In this document: one piece after another, positions 16,207 to 24,741 of the stretch
Position numbering within the stretch: position 1 is the stretch's first letter
Layout: each line of letters starts with the position of its first letter
Origin: Rhodovulum sulfidophilum
GTDB lineage: Bacteria > Pseudomonadota > Alphaproteobacteria > Rhodobacterales > Rhodobacteraceae
Assembly: GCA_003241785.1 (NCBI GenBank)
Contig: QFPW01000001.1
Location: 124,001-188,000, forward strand
DNA length: 64,000 bases
Direction: 5' to 3'
The notes under the pieces: model-generated
Seen by the model: only the letters and a program-made list of their open reading frames with translations
Told to the model about the DNA's origin: nothing
Database searches by the model: none
Made by a program: the position numbers and the translations under genes

Positions 16207-17217
16207 ATGGTCCGCGTGAACACGGCCACCCGCGTCCTGAGCCCGGTCGAAGGCCTGCAGGGCGAGCTCGCCCAGGATATGGCGGCGGTCAACGCGCTGA
16301 TCCGCGAGCGGATGGCGAGCGAGCACGCGCCTCGGATCCCGGAGGTCACCGCCCATCTCGTCGACGCCGGCGGCAAGCGCCTGCGACCGCTCCTGACCCT
16401 CGCGGCCGCGCGGCTCTGCGGCTACGCGGGCGCGGATCACGTGAAGCTCGCGGCGACGGTCGAATTCATCCACACCGCCACGCTCCTGCACGACGACGTG
16501 GTCGACGAGAGCGAGCGGCGGCGCGGCCGGCCGACGGCGAACCTGCTCTGGGACAACAAGTCGAGCGTTCTGGTCGGCGACTATCTCTTCGCCCGCTCCT
16601 TCCAGCTCATGGTCGAGACGGGATCCCTGCGCGCGCTGCACATCCTCTCGAACGCGTCGGCGGTGATCGCCGAGGGCGAGGTCCTGCAGCTCGCGAGCGC
16701 CGAGAGCCTCGCCACGACCGAGGACATCTATCTGCGCGTCATCCGCGGCAAGACCGCCGCGCTCTTCGCCGCCGCGACCGAGGTCGGGCCGGTGATCGCG
16801 GGCGCCGACGAGGCGCTGGTGAACGGGCTGCGCGACTACGGCGACGCGCTCGGCGTCAGCTTCCAGATCGCAGACGACCTGCTCGACTACGGCGGGATGA
16901 GCGCCGCGCTCGGCAAGAACGTCGGCGACGACTTCCGCGAGCGGAAGATGACGCTGCCGGTGATCCGCGCCGTGCGCGCCGGCGACGCCGAGGAGCGCGC
17001 CTTCTGGTCCCGGGTGATCGAGCAGGGCGACCAGCGCGACGGCGACCTCGAGACCGCGCTGGAGCTCATGCGCCGACATGGCAGCCTCGAGAGCACGCGC
17101 GAGACCGCCTACGCCCACGCCGCCCGCGCCCGCGCGGCGCTCGAGATCGCGCCGGAGGGCCGGCTGCGCGATCTCCTGAGCGACCTCGCCGATTTCGTCG
17201 TCGCCCGGCTCGCGTAG
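16207..17217 (+). CDS. All-trans polyprenyl (octa-/decaprenyl) diphosphate synthase
   Basis: A 336-residue prenyltransferase that adds isopentenyl units to an allylic diphosphate to make the ubiquinone side chain. The two Asp-rich metal sites are DDVVD at 96-100 and DDLLD at 223-227; GGKRLRP at 55-61 is the usual IPP-binding segment. Chain length cannot be decided from these motifs; ubiquinone-10 is usual in Rhodobacterales, so a decaprenyl product is plausible. The start is ATG 16207; GTG 16216 is a possible alternative. The TAG stop at 17215 lies within the first copy of a palindromic repeat, and ispE converges from the other side. Confidence 0.93.
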   Translation: MVRVNTATRVLSPVEGLQGELAQDMAAVNALIRERMASEHAPRIPEVTAHLVDAGGKRLRPLLTLAAARLCGYAGADHVKLAATVEFIHTATLLHDDVVDESERRRGRPTANLLWDNKSSVLVGDYLFARSFQLMVETGSLRALHILSNASAVIAEGEVLQLASAESLATTEDIYLRVIRGKTAALFAAATEVGPVIAGADEALVNGLRDYGDALGVSFQIADDLLDYGGMSAALGKNVGDDFRERKMTLPVIRAVRAGDAEERAFWSRVIEQGDQRDGDLETALELMRRHGSLESTRETAYAHAARARAALEIAPEGRLRDLLSDLADFVVARLA

Positions 17218-17269
17218 GGCGGACCCCGGTCCGCCTCGAAGGGACTGGCGGACCGAGGTCCGCCCTACG
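17213..17269. repeat. Paired GTAGGGCGGACC palindromic repeat (copy A)
   Basis: Two facing copies of a palindromic unit (17214-17235 and 17247-17268) are separated by 11 bases. Each carries GGCGGACC...GGTCCGCC, with a GTAGGG or CCCTAC end pointing outward. The outward ends contain the TAG stop codons of both flanking convergent genes (17215-17217 and 17267-17265). The whole element can fold as one large stem or two small ones and probably ends transcription from both sides. Confidence 0.8.
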
Positions 17270-18119
17270 CCACCCACCAGCCCGGCTCGGCCGCGCGGAT
17301 CCCCGCGGCGGCGGCCTCGGCCTCGGCCGCGGTCGCGAAGAGGCCGAAGCAGGTCGCGCCCGACCCCGACATCCGCGCCAGCGCGCAGCCCGGCTGGCCG
17401 GCGAGCGCGGTGAGGGCGCGGTCGATCTCCGGCGCGATGTCCCGCGCCGCGGGCTCGAGATCGTTGCGCGTGGCGCGCAGATAGGCGAAGAGCGCCGCCG
17501 CGTCCGGGAGGGCGCCGGGCGCGGGCAACGGCGGATTGTCCCGCCGGGCGAGCCGCGCGAAGACCGCGCCGGTCGGAACCGCGACGCCGGGATTGACCAG
17601 CACCATCGCGCAGGACGGCAGCGCCAGCGGCTCCAGCACCTCGCCGATCCCCGACATCCGCGTGGGCTGGCCCGCGAGGCAGACCGGGACGTCGGCGCCG
17701 AGCGCCAGCACCGCGGCGGGCTCCGGAAGCGGCGCGCCGCGCAGCCGGGCGAGCGCGCGCAGCGTCGCGGCCGCGTCGGCGGAACCACCGCCGATCCCGC
17801 TCGCCACCGGCAGGTTCTTCGTGAGACGGATCGCCGCGCCTCCGCCGCCCATCGCCCGGGCGGCGCGCAGGACGAGATTGTCCGGCCCCGCGTCGAGGCC
17901 CGCCGCGAAGGGTCCGTCGATGACGAGCCCCGGCGCGGGCGCGGGTTCGGCGGTGATCTCGTCGCCGACCTCGGCGAAGGTCACGAGGCTGTCGAGCAGG
18001 TGATAGCCATCCGTCCGACGCCCGGTGACGTGCAGGCAGAGATTGACCTTGGCCCGCGCCCTCTCGCGTACCCGCGCGGGCGCGACGAGCGCGATCGGAT
18101 CGGGGAGGTGTCCGGGCAT
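17265..18119 (-). CDS. ispE: 4-diphosphocytidyl-2-C-methyl-D-erythritol kinase
   Basis: A 284-residue GHMP kinase that phosphorylates CDP-methylerythritol in the MEP isoprenoid pathway. AKVNLCLHV at 23-31 is the substrate/ATP Lys segment, the ATP loop is PVASGIGGGSADAAA at about 104-118, and the C-terminal MSGSGATCFGLF motif is present. It faces the polyprenyl diphosphate synthase, a user of the pathway product, across a palindromic repeat. The gap to the upstream TPR gene is only 4 bases, so the two are probably co-transcribed. Confidence 0.96.
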   Translation of the reverse strand: MPGHLPDPIALVAPARVRERARAKVNLCLHVTGRRTDGYHLLDSLVTFAEVGDEITAEPAPAPGLVIDGPFAAGLDAGPDNLVLRAARAMGGGGAAIRLTKNLPVASGIGGGSADAAATLRALARLRGAPLPEPAAVLALGADVPVCLAGQPTRMSGIGEVLEPLALPSCAMVLVNPGVAVPTGAVFARLARRDNPPLPAPGALPDAAALFAYLRATRNDLEPAARDIAPEIDRALTALAGQPGCALARMSGSGATCFGLFATAAEAEAAAAGIRAAEPGWWVA

Positions 18120-18123
18120 CGGC

Positions 18124-19848
18124 TCAGCCGTCCGACTTGGCCTTTTCCTCGTTCAGCACCTGGTCGAGGCCGATGTCGAGCTTCTTGCGGATCCGGTCCA
18201 TGTCGAGGTCCTCGGCCGGGCCGAAGGACAGCGCCCGGCGCCACTGGAAATCCGCCTCGCGGTGGCGGCCGACCTTCCAGAGCACGTCGCCGAGATGGTC
18301 GTTGATCACCGGATCGTCCGGCGTGAGCTCCACCGCGCGCAGCATCGGCCCGACCGCCTCGTCGTAGCGGCCGAGCCGGTAATAGGCCCAGCCGAGCGAG
18401 TCGGTGATATAGCCGTCGTCCGGCTGCCCCCGAACCGCGCGCTGGATCATGTCGAGCGCCTCGTCATAGTCGTCGCCCTGCTCGAGCAGGGAATAGCCGA
18501 GATAGTTCAGGACCAGCGGCTGGTCGGGAAAGAGCACCAGCGCCTCGCGGAAATCGGCCTCGGCGGCGGTCCAGTTCCCGGCCCGCTCGTTCGCGACGCC
18601 CCGGGTGTAGTAGAGCACCCAGTGGATCCGCTGCGGTGTGCCGATGAGGTCGATCGCCTTGCCATAGGCCGCGACCGCCTCGGGGAATTGCTCGTCGGCG
18701 CGATAGGCGTCGCCGAGCGCCGACTGGACCTCGATCTGGTCGCCGTTGCTGTCGGCCAGGGCGACCAGGGTCGCGATCCCGGCCTCGGGATCGCCCGCCG
18801 CGCGCTCGGTGTTGGCGCGCCGGATCTCGGCGGTCACGTACCAGGGCGATTCCTTCGGCACCGCGGCGAGGACATCGGTCGCCATCGCATATTGCGCGTC
18901 GCTCTCGAGCAGCTCGGCCGCCAGCAGGTCCGCCTCGATCAGGTTCGGCCGGATGAAGGCGGCGAGCCGCGCGTGCAGGAGCGACACCCGGTCGGTGTCG
19001 TCGGTGTTGAGCGCCTCGGCGAGCGTCAGGAAAGCCTCGGCGATCCCGTCCTTGGCCTCGGTCACCTGGTCGAAGGTGACCTCCTGCCCGGCGGCGAGCC
19101 GGTCGCGCAGCGCGACGAGCGTCGCGTCGGGAAAGCCGCCGTCGATCGCCTGGTTCAGGAGCGTGAGCGCGTCCTGCTCGCGGCCGATCTGCGCCAGGAT
19201 CTCGGCATGGGCGATCAGCGCGGAGCGCGTCAGATGCAGCGGCCCCTGCTCGCCCCCGGCGAGGATCGCCTCGGCCGAGACGAAATCCCCCGCCATCGCG
19301 AGCGCCAGCGCCTTGTGGTACTGGCCATAGGCGGCGAGCGCCTCGTTGCCGGTCATCGCGTCGAACTTGGCCTGGGCGGCGGGGAAATCCTCGCGCCCCA
19401 CCTCGATCCAGCCGGCCACGAGCCCGGCGAGCAGCGGATTGAACACCGGACCCGAGCCGGTGAGGATCGCCTCGGCCTTGTCGAAATCCCCGGCCTGGGC
19501 GGCGACGGCGAGGCGGACGATGGCGGCGAGCTGGTTGCCCGGCTGCGCCTCGGCCAGCCGGTCGGCGAGCGGCGCGGCGGCGACCATGTCGGAGAGCGCC
19601 ACCTTGGCCACGAGCGCGTTCTGCATCAGCGCGAAATTGGTCGGGTCGGCCTCGAGCGTGCGGGCGTAGTAATCCGCCGAGACCGCGTAATCATCGCGGA
19701 AGTCGGCCTGCATCGCGGCGAGATAGGCGCCCGAGAGCGAGGAAGCGGAGGCCGGGGACAGCGCCGAGGCCAGCAGGAGCCCTGCGAGGGCGCCGGCGGC
19801 GAGTTTCGCGGTGGACGTCGGCAATGGTCGGCTCTCCCGGATGGTCAA
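18124..19848 (-). CDS. Exported TPR-repeat protein
   Basis: A 574-residue protein with a signal peptide (a hydrophobic stretch LAAGALAGLLLASALS ending near ASA, about residues 14-36) followed by helical repeats. The clearest TPR units lie in the last third (YYTRGVANERAGNW..., LNYLGYSLLEQGDDYDEALD, DSLGWAYYRLGRYDEAVGP, HLGDVLWKVGRHREAD). Such proteins scaffold envelope complexes; no enzymatic motif is visible. The start is uncertain: TTG 19848 directly precedes the residues leading into the signal peptide, and no ATG fits. A longer frame reading back through the ETF-QO gene is an antisense-type artefact, not a fusion. Confidence 0.85.
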   Translation of the reverse strand: MTIRESRPLPTSTAKLAAGALAGLLLASALSPASASSLSGAYLAAMQADFRDDYAVSADYYARTLEADPTNFALMQNALVAKVALSDMVAAAPLADRLAEAQPGNQLAAIVRLAVAAQAGDFDKAEAILTGSGPVFNPLLAGLVAGWIEVGREDFPAAQAKFDAMTGNEALAAYGQYHKALALAMAGDFVSAEAILAGGEQGPLHLTRSALIAHAEILAQIGREQDALTLLNQAIDGGFPDATLVALRDRLAAGQEVTFDQVTEAKDGIAEAFLTLAEALNTDDTDRVSLLHARLAAFIRPNLIEADLLAAELLESDAQYAMATDVLAAVPKESPWYVTAEIRRANTERAAGDPEAGIATLVALADSNGDQIEVQSALGDAYRADEQFPEAVAAYGKAIDLIGTPQRIHWVLYYTRGVANERAGNWTAAEADFREALVLFPDQPLVLNYLGYSLLEQGDDYDEALDMIQRAVRGQPDDGYITDSLGWAYYRLGRYDEAVGPMLRAVELTPDDPVINDHLGDVLWKVGRHREADFQWRRALSFGPAEDLDMDRIRKKLDIGLDQVLNEEKAKSDG

Positions 19849-19916
19849 GGCTGAAAGCCTAGTCCGCCGCGGCCCCGCTGGCAATCGGCGCTCGGCGCCA
19901 CGGCGGAGGCTCGCCA

Positions 19917-21572
19917 TCACATGTTGGGGTAGTTCGGTCCGTCGCCGCCCTGCGGGGTGGTCCAGTTGATGTTCTGGGCGGGGTCCTTGATGTCGCAGGT
20001 CTTGCAGTGGACGCAGTTCTGGAAGTTGATCTGGAACCGCGGGGCGCCCTTCTCGTCGCGCAGCACCTCGTAGACCCCGGCCGGGCAGTAGCGCTGCGCC
20101 GGCTCGTCGTAGCGCGGCAGGTTGAGCTCGATCGGCACCCAGGGCTCCTTCAGCCGCAGGTGGCAGGGCTGCTCCTCGGCGTGGTTGGTGAAGGAGAAGC
20201 TGACGTTGGTCAGCCGGTCGAAGGAGAGCACCCCGTCGGGCTTCGGATAGTCGATCTTCTCGAACCGCTCGGCCCGGCCGGTCGCGGCGGCGTCGGTCTT
20301 GCCGTGCTTCATCGTGCCGAAGAGCGAGGCATTGCCGAAGAGCGTGTTCCACCACATGTCGAAGCCGCCGAAGGCGAGCGAGGCGAAGAGACCGTGCCGC
20401 GACCAGATCGGCTTCACGTTCCGCACGGGCTTGAGATCCTTCGCGATCGGCCCCGAGCGCACGTCGGCCTCGTAGGCCGTGATCTCGTCGCCCGACCGCC
20501 CGGCGCCGATCGCGGCATGGGCCGCCTCGGCCGCCGCGATCCCCGAGAGCATCGCGTTGTGGTTGCCCTTGATGCGCGGCACGTTGACGAAGCCGGCCGA
20601 GCAGCCGATCAGCGCGCCGCCCGGGAAGGTCAGCTTCGGGATCGACTGCCAGCCGCCCTCGGTGATCGCCCGCGCGCCATAGGCGACGCGCTTGCCGCCC
20701 TTGAGCACCTCCGCGATCATCGGATGGTGCTTGAAGCGCTGGAACTCCATGTAGGGGAAGAGATGCGGGTTCTGGTAGTTGAGATGCACCACGAAGCCGA
20801 CATAGACCTGATTGTTCTCGAGGTGGTACATGAAGGAGCCGCCGCCGGCGTTCGACCCGAGCGGCCAGCCCATGGTATGGACCACCCGGCCGAGATGGTG
20901 GTTCTCGGGCTTGACCTCCCAGATCTCCTTCATCCCGAGCCCGTATTTCTGCGGCTCGTGGCCCTCGGCGAGGCCGTAACGCGCGATGAGCTCCTTGCCG
21001 AGGCTGCCGCGCACCCCCTCGCCGATCAGCACGTATTTGCCGAGGAGCTCCATCCCGGGCTCGTAGTTCGGGCCGGGGCTCCCGTCGGCCTCGCGGCCGA
21101 ACTCGCCCGCGACCACGCCCCGCACCGCGCCGGTCTCGCCATAGACCAGCGCGCTCGCCGCCATGCCGGGGAAGATCTCGACCCCGAGCCCCTCCGCCTG
21201 CTCGGCGAGCCAGCGGCAGACATTGGCCATCGAGACGATGTAGTTGCCGTGGTTGTGCATGAACTTCGGCATCGGCCAGGACGGGATCCGGACCTGGCCA
21301 CCCTGGCCGAGCAGATAGAACCGGTCGTCGGTCACCTCGGTCGTCACCGGCGCGCCCATGTCGCGCCAGCCGGGCAGGAGCGCGTCGAGCCCGGAGGGAT
21401 CGAGCACCGCCCCGGACAGGATATGCGCCCCGACCTCCGAGCCCTTCTCCAGCACCACCACCGACAGCTCCGGATCGAGCTGCTTCAGCCGGATCGCCGC
21501 GGAGAGGCCGGCCGGGCCCGCTCCCACGATGACGACGTCGTACTCCATCGACTCGCGCTCGATCTCCGACAT
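19917..21572 (-). CDS. Electron transfer flavoprotein-ubiquinone oxidoreductase
   Basis: A 551-residue membrane-associated flavo-iron-sulfur protein that passes electrons from ETF to ubiquinone during fatty-acid and amino-acid oxidation. It shows the FAD site VGAGPAG at 16-22, GEGVRGSLGK, HTMGWPL, and at the C-terminus the 4Fe-4S ligands in RYCPAGVYE and NCVHCKTCDI. The length is typical. Two ATGs are possible; GGAGG lies six bases before the second (21572), while it abuts the first (21578), so I chose the shorter form. It diverges from greA across 238 bases. The ETF subunits are not in the window. Confidence 0.96.
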   Translation of the reverse strand: MSEIERESMEYDVVIVGAGPAGLSAAIRLKQLDPELSVVVLEKGSEVGAHILSGAVLDPSGLDALLPGWRDMGAPVTTEVTDDRFYLLGQGGQVRIPSWPMPKFMHNHGNYIVSMANVCRWLAEQAEGLGVEIFPGMAASALVYGETGAVRGVVAGEFGREADGSPGPNYEPGMELLGKYVLIGEGVRGSLGKELIARYGLAEGHEPQKYGLGMKEIWEVKPENHHLGRVVHTMGWPLGSNAGGGSFMYHLENNQVYVGFVVHLNYQNPHLFPYMEFQRFKHHPMIAEVLKGGKRVAYGARAITEGGWQSIPKLTFPGGALIGCSAGFVNVPRIKGNHNAMLSGIAAAEAAHAAIGAGRSGDEITAYEADVRSGPIAKDLKPVRNVKPIWSRHGLFASLAFGGFDMWWNTLFGNASLFGTMKHGKTDAAATGRAERFEKIDYPKPDGVLSFDRLTNVSFSFTNHAEEQPCHLRLKEPWVPIELNLPRYDEPAQRYCPAGVYEVLRDEKGAPRFQINFQNCVHCKTCDIKDPAQNINWTTPQGGDGPNYPNM

Positions 21573-21678
21573 CGTCATCCTCCGGCTTCTTGGCTCCTGT
21601 GCTGCCTCCGTGCCTAAACAGCCCTCGGGGGCGCGTCAATCGGACGAGGAGCCGGAGGGGCCGGGAGGCGCCTCCCGC

Positions 21679-21707
21679 TTGCGAAGGGGCCGCGCCACTC
21701 CTATGCT
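21679..21707 (+). promoter_or_regulatory. Promoter of greA
   Basis: TTGCGA (21679-21684, preceded by C) and TATGCT (21702-21707, preceded by C) are separated by 17 bases. The predicted start near 21714 gives a leader of about 97 bases that contains the terminator-like hairpin below. Confidence 0.5.
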
Positions 21708-21735
21708 GGCGGGAGGCGGCTGGATTGCCGCGGTC

Positions 21736-21764
21736 AGGCCGAGGCCAGGGGCATCGGCCTTTTT
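21736..21764 (+). terminator. Intrinsic-terminator-like hairpin within the greA leader
   Basis: AGGCCGA (21736-21742) pairs with TCGGCCT (21754-21760) around an 11-base loop, followed directly by TTTTT (21760-21764). It points in the greA direction and lies 46 bases before its ATG. The gene to the left runs the other way, so no upstream plus-strand gene needs this terminator; it probably attenuates greA transcription and releases a short RNA of about 50 bases. Confidence 0.6.
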
Positions 21765-21810
21765 ATGTATTGAGGGAGGCGCGCTCGGGGCGCGACCACG
21801 GAGAACGGGC

Positions 21811-22281
21811 ATGGAAAAATTCCCCCTGACCGCGAAGGGCTTCGCGAAACTCGACGCCGAACTGAAGCGGCTGAAGACCCACGACCGGCCGACGATCATC
21901 GCCGCGATCGCCGAGGCGCGGGAGCATGGCGACCTGAGCGAGAACGCCGAATATCACGCCGCCCGCGAGCGGCAGAGCTTCGTCGAAGGCCGGATCAAGG
22001 AGCTCGAGGCCATCATCGGCCGGGGCGAGGTCATCGACGTGAGCCGCCTCTCGGGCCCGGTGAAGTTCGGCGCGACGGTGGTGATCGTCGACGAGGACAC
22101 CGACGAGGAACGGACCTACCAGATCGTCGGCGAGGCCGAGGCCGATCTCGAATCCGGCCTGCTCAACATGAAATCGCCGCTCGCCCGCGCGCTGATCGGC
22201 AAGGAAGAGGGCGACAGCGTCGAGGTGCGGACCCCGGGCGGCCTCAAATCCTACGAGCTGCGCGCCATCACCTTCGCCTGA
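21811..22281 (+). CDS. greA: Transcript cleavage factor GreA
   Basis: A 156-residue factor that binds the RNA polymerase secondary channel and helps backtracked complexes cleave their transcript. The N-terminal coiled coil carries the acidic tip in EHGDLSENAEYHAARERQ (about 45-62), where Asp and Glu hold the catalytic metal; the C-terminal FKBP-like domain ends in SPLARALIGKEEGDSVEV. Length is standard. The ATG at 21811 follows GGAG by nine bases. A hairpin with a T-run in its leader suggests attenuation. The gene downstream begins 13 bases after the stop, so they are likely co-transcribed. Confidence 0.97.
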   Translation: MEKFPLTAKGFAKLDAELKRLKTHDRPTIIAAIAEAREHGDLSENAEYHAARERQSFVEGRIKELEAIIGRGEVIDVSRLSGPVKFGATVVIVDEDTDEERTYQIVGEAEADLESGLLNMKSPLARALIGKEEGDSVEVRTPGGLKSYELRAITFA

Positions 22282-22294
22282 GGACCGGGACCGC

Positions 22295-23368
22295 ATGACC
22301 GCGAGGCCCGACGCCGCCGGCCGACCGGGCGCCCTGCCCGGCGGGACCATCCGAAGCGGGCCCCGCGGCCCGCTCGCGACCCCGCCCCGGCGCCTCGCCG
22401 CGCTCGCGAGCCTCGGCTGGGCGGCGCTGGTCGCGGCCTATGCCTTCGGTTTCGCCGCCACCGCCTCGGCGGCGCGCGGCACCGTCGGGCTCGACCTCCT
22501 GTTCTTCCTGCTCGCGCTGGCCCTGCCGGTCGCGCTCTTCTGGATCACCGCCTTCCTCGCCGACGAGCTGGCGCGGCTGCGCGCCGCGGTCGCGGGCTTC
22601 GCGGAGGCGATCCCCGGCCTCGCCGCCGACCTCGCCGAGACGCGCGCGGTGCTGGCCGCCGAGGGGCCGGTCTCGCCCGCCGACATCGCCCGGGCGGTCC
22701 GGGTCGCCATGGCCGACGAGGCGCGGGTCGATCTCTCCGAACCGCTCGAGCGGCTCCAGCGCGGCCAGGAGGAGATCCGGGGCGAGCTGCGCGCCATCGC
22801 CGCCGATCCGCGCTGGACCCGCCCGGCCGGAAAGCCGACCTCGCCCCGGGCATCCGAGAAGCCGCCGGAGCCCCGGCCCGAACCCGTGGCGGAGCCGGTG
22901 CCCGGCTGGCCCGATCTCGTCCGCGCGCTCAACTTCCCGCGCGACGAGGCCGACAAGGAGGGGTTCCGCGCGCTGCGGGTGGCGCTGCGGCATTCCGGGC
23001 TCGCCCAGACGCTGCAGGCGGCCGAGGACGCGCTGACGCTGCTCTCCGAGGTCGGGATCTACATGGACGATTTCGTGGTGGAGGCGCCGCCCGCCGAGGT
23101 CTGGCGACGCTACATCGCGGGCGCGCGCGGGCCGGAGGTGGCGGCGGCGGGCGCGGTGACGGACGCCGAGGCGATCGGCAAGGTCCGGACCCTCTTCGCC
23201 GAGGATCCGATCTTCCGCGACACCGCGCAGCATTTCCAGCGCCGGTTCGACGCCACGCTGAGCGCCTTCGGCGCCGGCGCGGCCGACGCCGATCTCCTGT
23301 CGCTCGTCGATACCCGCTCGGGCCGCGCCTTCATGCTGCTCGCCCGCGCGCGCGGCGCCTTCGGCTGA
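22295..23368 (+). CDS. Inner-membrane protein of unknown function
   Basis: A 357-residue protein I do not recognise. After a basic, Pro/Gly-rich N-terminus there are two membrane segments at about residues 38-60 and 68-90 (LLFFLLALALPVALFW), then an amphipathic coiled stretch (ELARLRAAVAGFAEAI... to about 170), a Pro-rich linker, and a soluble C-terminal domain from about 205 (PDLVRALNFPRDEADKEGF). That domain has helix-rich character with conserved-looking RALNFPRDE and GIYMDDF segments. It follows greA closely. The layout of two membrane helices, a coiled coil and a globular domain suits an envelope or cell-division accessory protein, but this is guesswork. Confidence 0.7.
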   Translation: MTARPDAAGRPGALPGGTIRSGPRGPLATPPRRLAALASLGWAALVAAYAFGFAATASAARGTVGLDLLFFLLALALPVALFWITAFLADELARLRAAVAGFAEAIPGLAADLAETRAVLAAEGPVSPADIARAVRVAMADEARVDLSEPLERLQRGQEEIRGELRAIAADPRWTRPAGKPTSPRASEKPPEPRPEPVAEPVPGWPDLVRALNFPRDEADKEGFRALRVALRHSGLAQTLQAAEDALTLLSEVGIYMDDFVVEAPPAEVWRRYIAGARGPEVAAAGAVTDAEAIGKVRTLFAEDPIFRDTAQHFQRRFDATLSAFGAGAADADLLSLVDTRSGRAFMLLARARGAFG

Positions 23369-23383
23369 GGAGCCTGCGCGCGC

Positions 23384-24559
23384 TCAGACCGCGAGCTGCT
23401 GCCCGGTCCAGCGCCGGCCGAGCAGCACGCAGATCCCGAGGCCGATCACCGACATCGCGAGGCCGATCCCGTAGGTGAGCCCCCCGAGGCGGGGATAGAC
23501 CAGCGCCGCCGCCGCCATCGCGAGGGCGAGCACGAGCCCCGCCGCCATCGCCGCCGCCGCGCCCTGCGCCGCAGCGCCGAACCGGGCCGGCACCGCGCGG
23601 GTGATGAAGGCCATCGCCCCGAGATGCCCGGCCGCGAAGGTGAAGGCGTGCAGCGCCATCAGCGGCCAGAGCGTCCAGCCGGTCGGGTCGAACATCATCC
23701 CGCCCCAGCGCAGGATCCCGGCGACCCCGGAGAGCCCGAGCGCGCGCACCGGGCCGAGCCGGGCGGCGAGCGCGCCGCCGATCGTCACCATGAAGGCGAT
23801 CTCCGCCGCGACCCCGGCGGCCCAGAGCGCGCCGATCCGCGCCTCCGACAGGCCGAGCGCGGTCCAGTGGATCGTTCCATACGCGTAAAAGACCGCGTGG
23901 CTCGCCTGGGTGAAGGAGAGCGCCGCCACGAAGACCCCGAAGACCGGATTGGTGATGAGCTCGCGGATCTCGCTGGCGCGGGGCGGCGTCTGGCCCTGCA
24001 CCCGGGTGCCGCCCGGATGGCGCAGCACCAGGAGCCCGGCCATCAGGAAGCAGACCACCATCCACCAGAGCGCCACCTGCACGCTGTAGGCAGAGATCAG
24101 CGCGCCCACGGCGAGGTTCGAGAACATGAAGCCGATCGAGCCGAACCCGCGCGCCGGGGCATAGGCGAAGCCATGGAAGCGCGAGGCGGCGACGCCCAGC
24201 GCCTCGCCGATCGGCCCGATCGAGGCGAGGCAGGCGCCGGTGGCGAGCGTCGCCACCAGCAGCACCGGCACCCGGGTGATCCAGAGATGCGCGACGAGGA
24301 TGAGCGCGCCGAGCAGGCAGCAGACCGCGATCGTGTTCCGGCGCGAATCGAGCCGGTCCGCCAGCGCCGGGATGAACAGCCCCGCGACGACCCGGATGCC
24401 GATGCCGAGCGCGGTGAAGAGCCCGACCTCGGCGGTCGTGAGCCCCCAGTCGGCGAGCCAGAGCGGCCAGAATGGCATGTAGACGCCACTGACCATGAAG
24501 AAGGAGGCGTAGAAGGCCGTGGTATGACGGCCGGCGGCGGAGCGAAGCGGCGAGGACAC
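23384..24559 (-). CDS. MFS permease (MFS_1-like)
   Basis: A 391-residue inner-membrane transporter with about twelve hydrophobic helices, beginning with FYASFFMVSGVYMPFWPLWLAD, typical of the HcaT/nucleoside-type MFS_1-like branch. The helix 2-3 loop ADRLDSRRN resembles the MFS signature. The substrate is unknown. The start is uncertain: GTG 24559 gives a short N-terminus before the first helix, while a GTG at 24595 would add twelve residues; neither has a good ribosome site. It converges with the greA-linked membrane gene, leaving 15 bases between the stops, and lies downstream of mobBA on the same strand with a gap of at least 146 bases. Confidence 0.85.
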   Translation of the reverse strand: MSSPLRSAAGRHTTAFYASFFMVSGVYMPFWPLWLADWGLTTAEVGLFTALGIGIRVVAGLFIPALADRLDSRRNTIAVCCLLGALILVAHLWITRVPVLLVATLATGACLASIGPIGEALGVAASRFHGFAYAPARGFGSIGFMFSNLAVGALISAYSVQVALWWMVVCFLMAGLLVLRHPGGTRVQGQTPPRASEIRELITNPVFGVFVAALSFTQASHAVFYAYGTIHWTALGLSEARIGALWAAGVAAEIAFMVTIGGALAARLGPVRALGLSGVAGILRWGGMMFDPTGWTLWPLMALHAFTFAAGHLGAMAFITRAVPARFGAAAQGAAAAMAAGLVLALAMAAAALVYPRLGGLTYGIGLAMSVIGLGICVLLGRRWTGQQLAV

Positions 24560-24741
24560 GGCGGAGACCGAAGAGCGGGAGCACCGCGACGGCACGCGGC
24601 CCGAGTATCCATTCCACCGGGAGCATGCTATCGCAAGGTCCGCGGCGCGCGTGGAAAAATCCGATGGAAAACCGTTGCATTCATGTCAGGGCGCCGCAGG
24701 CCCGGACGGCCGTCCGCCTCGGCCCTCCCCGAAGCGCGGCC

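Noticed and set aside
18124..21639. A single 1171-codon frame joining the TPR gene with sequence across ETF-QO
   Set aside because: Only the C-terminal half resembles a real protein; the N-terminal half is a wrong-frame reading of ETF-QO, so there is no gene fusion.
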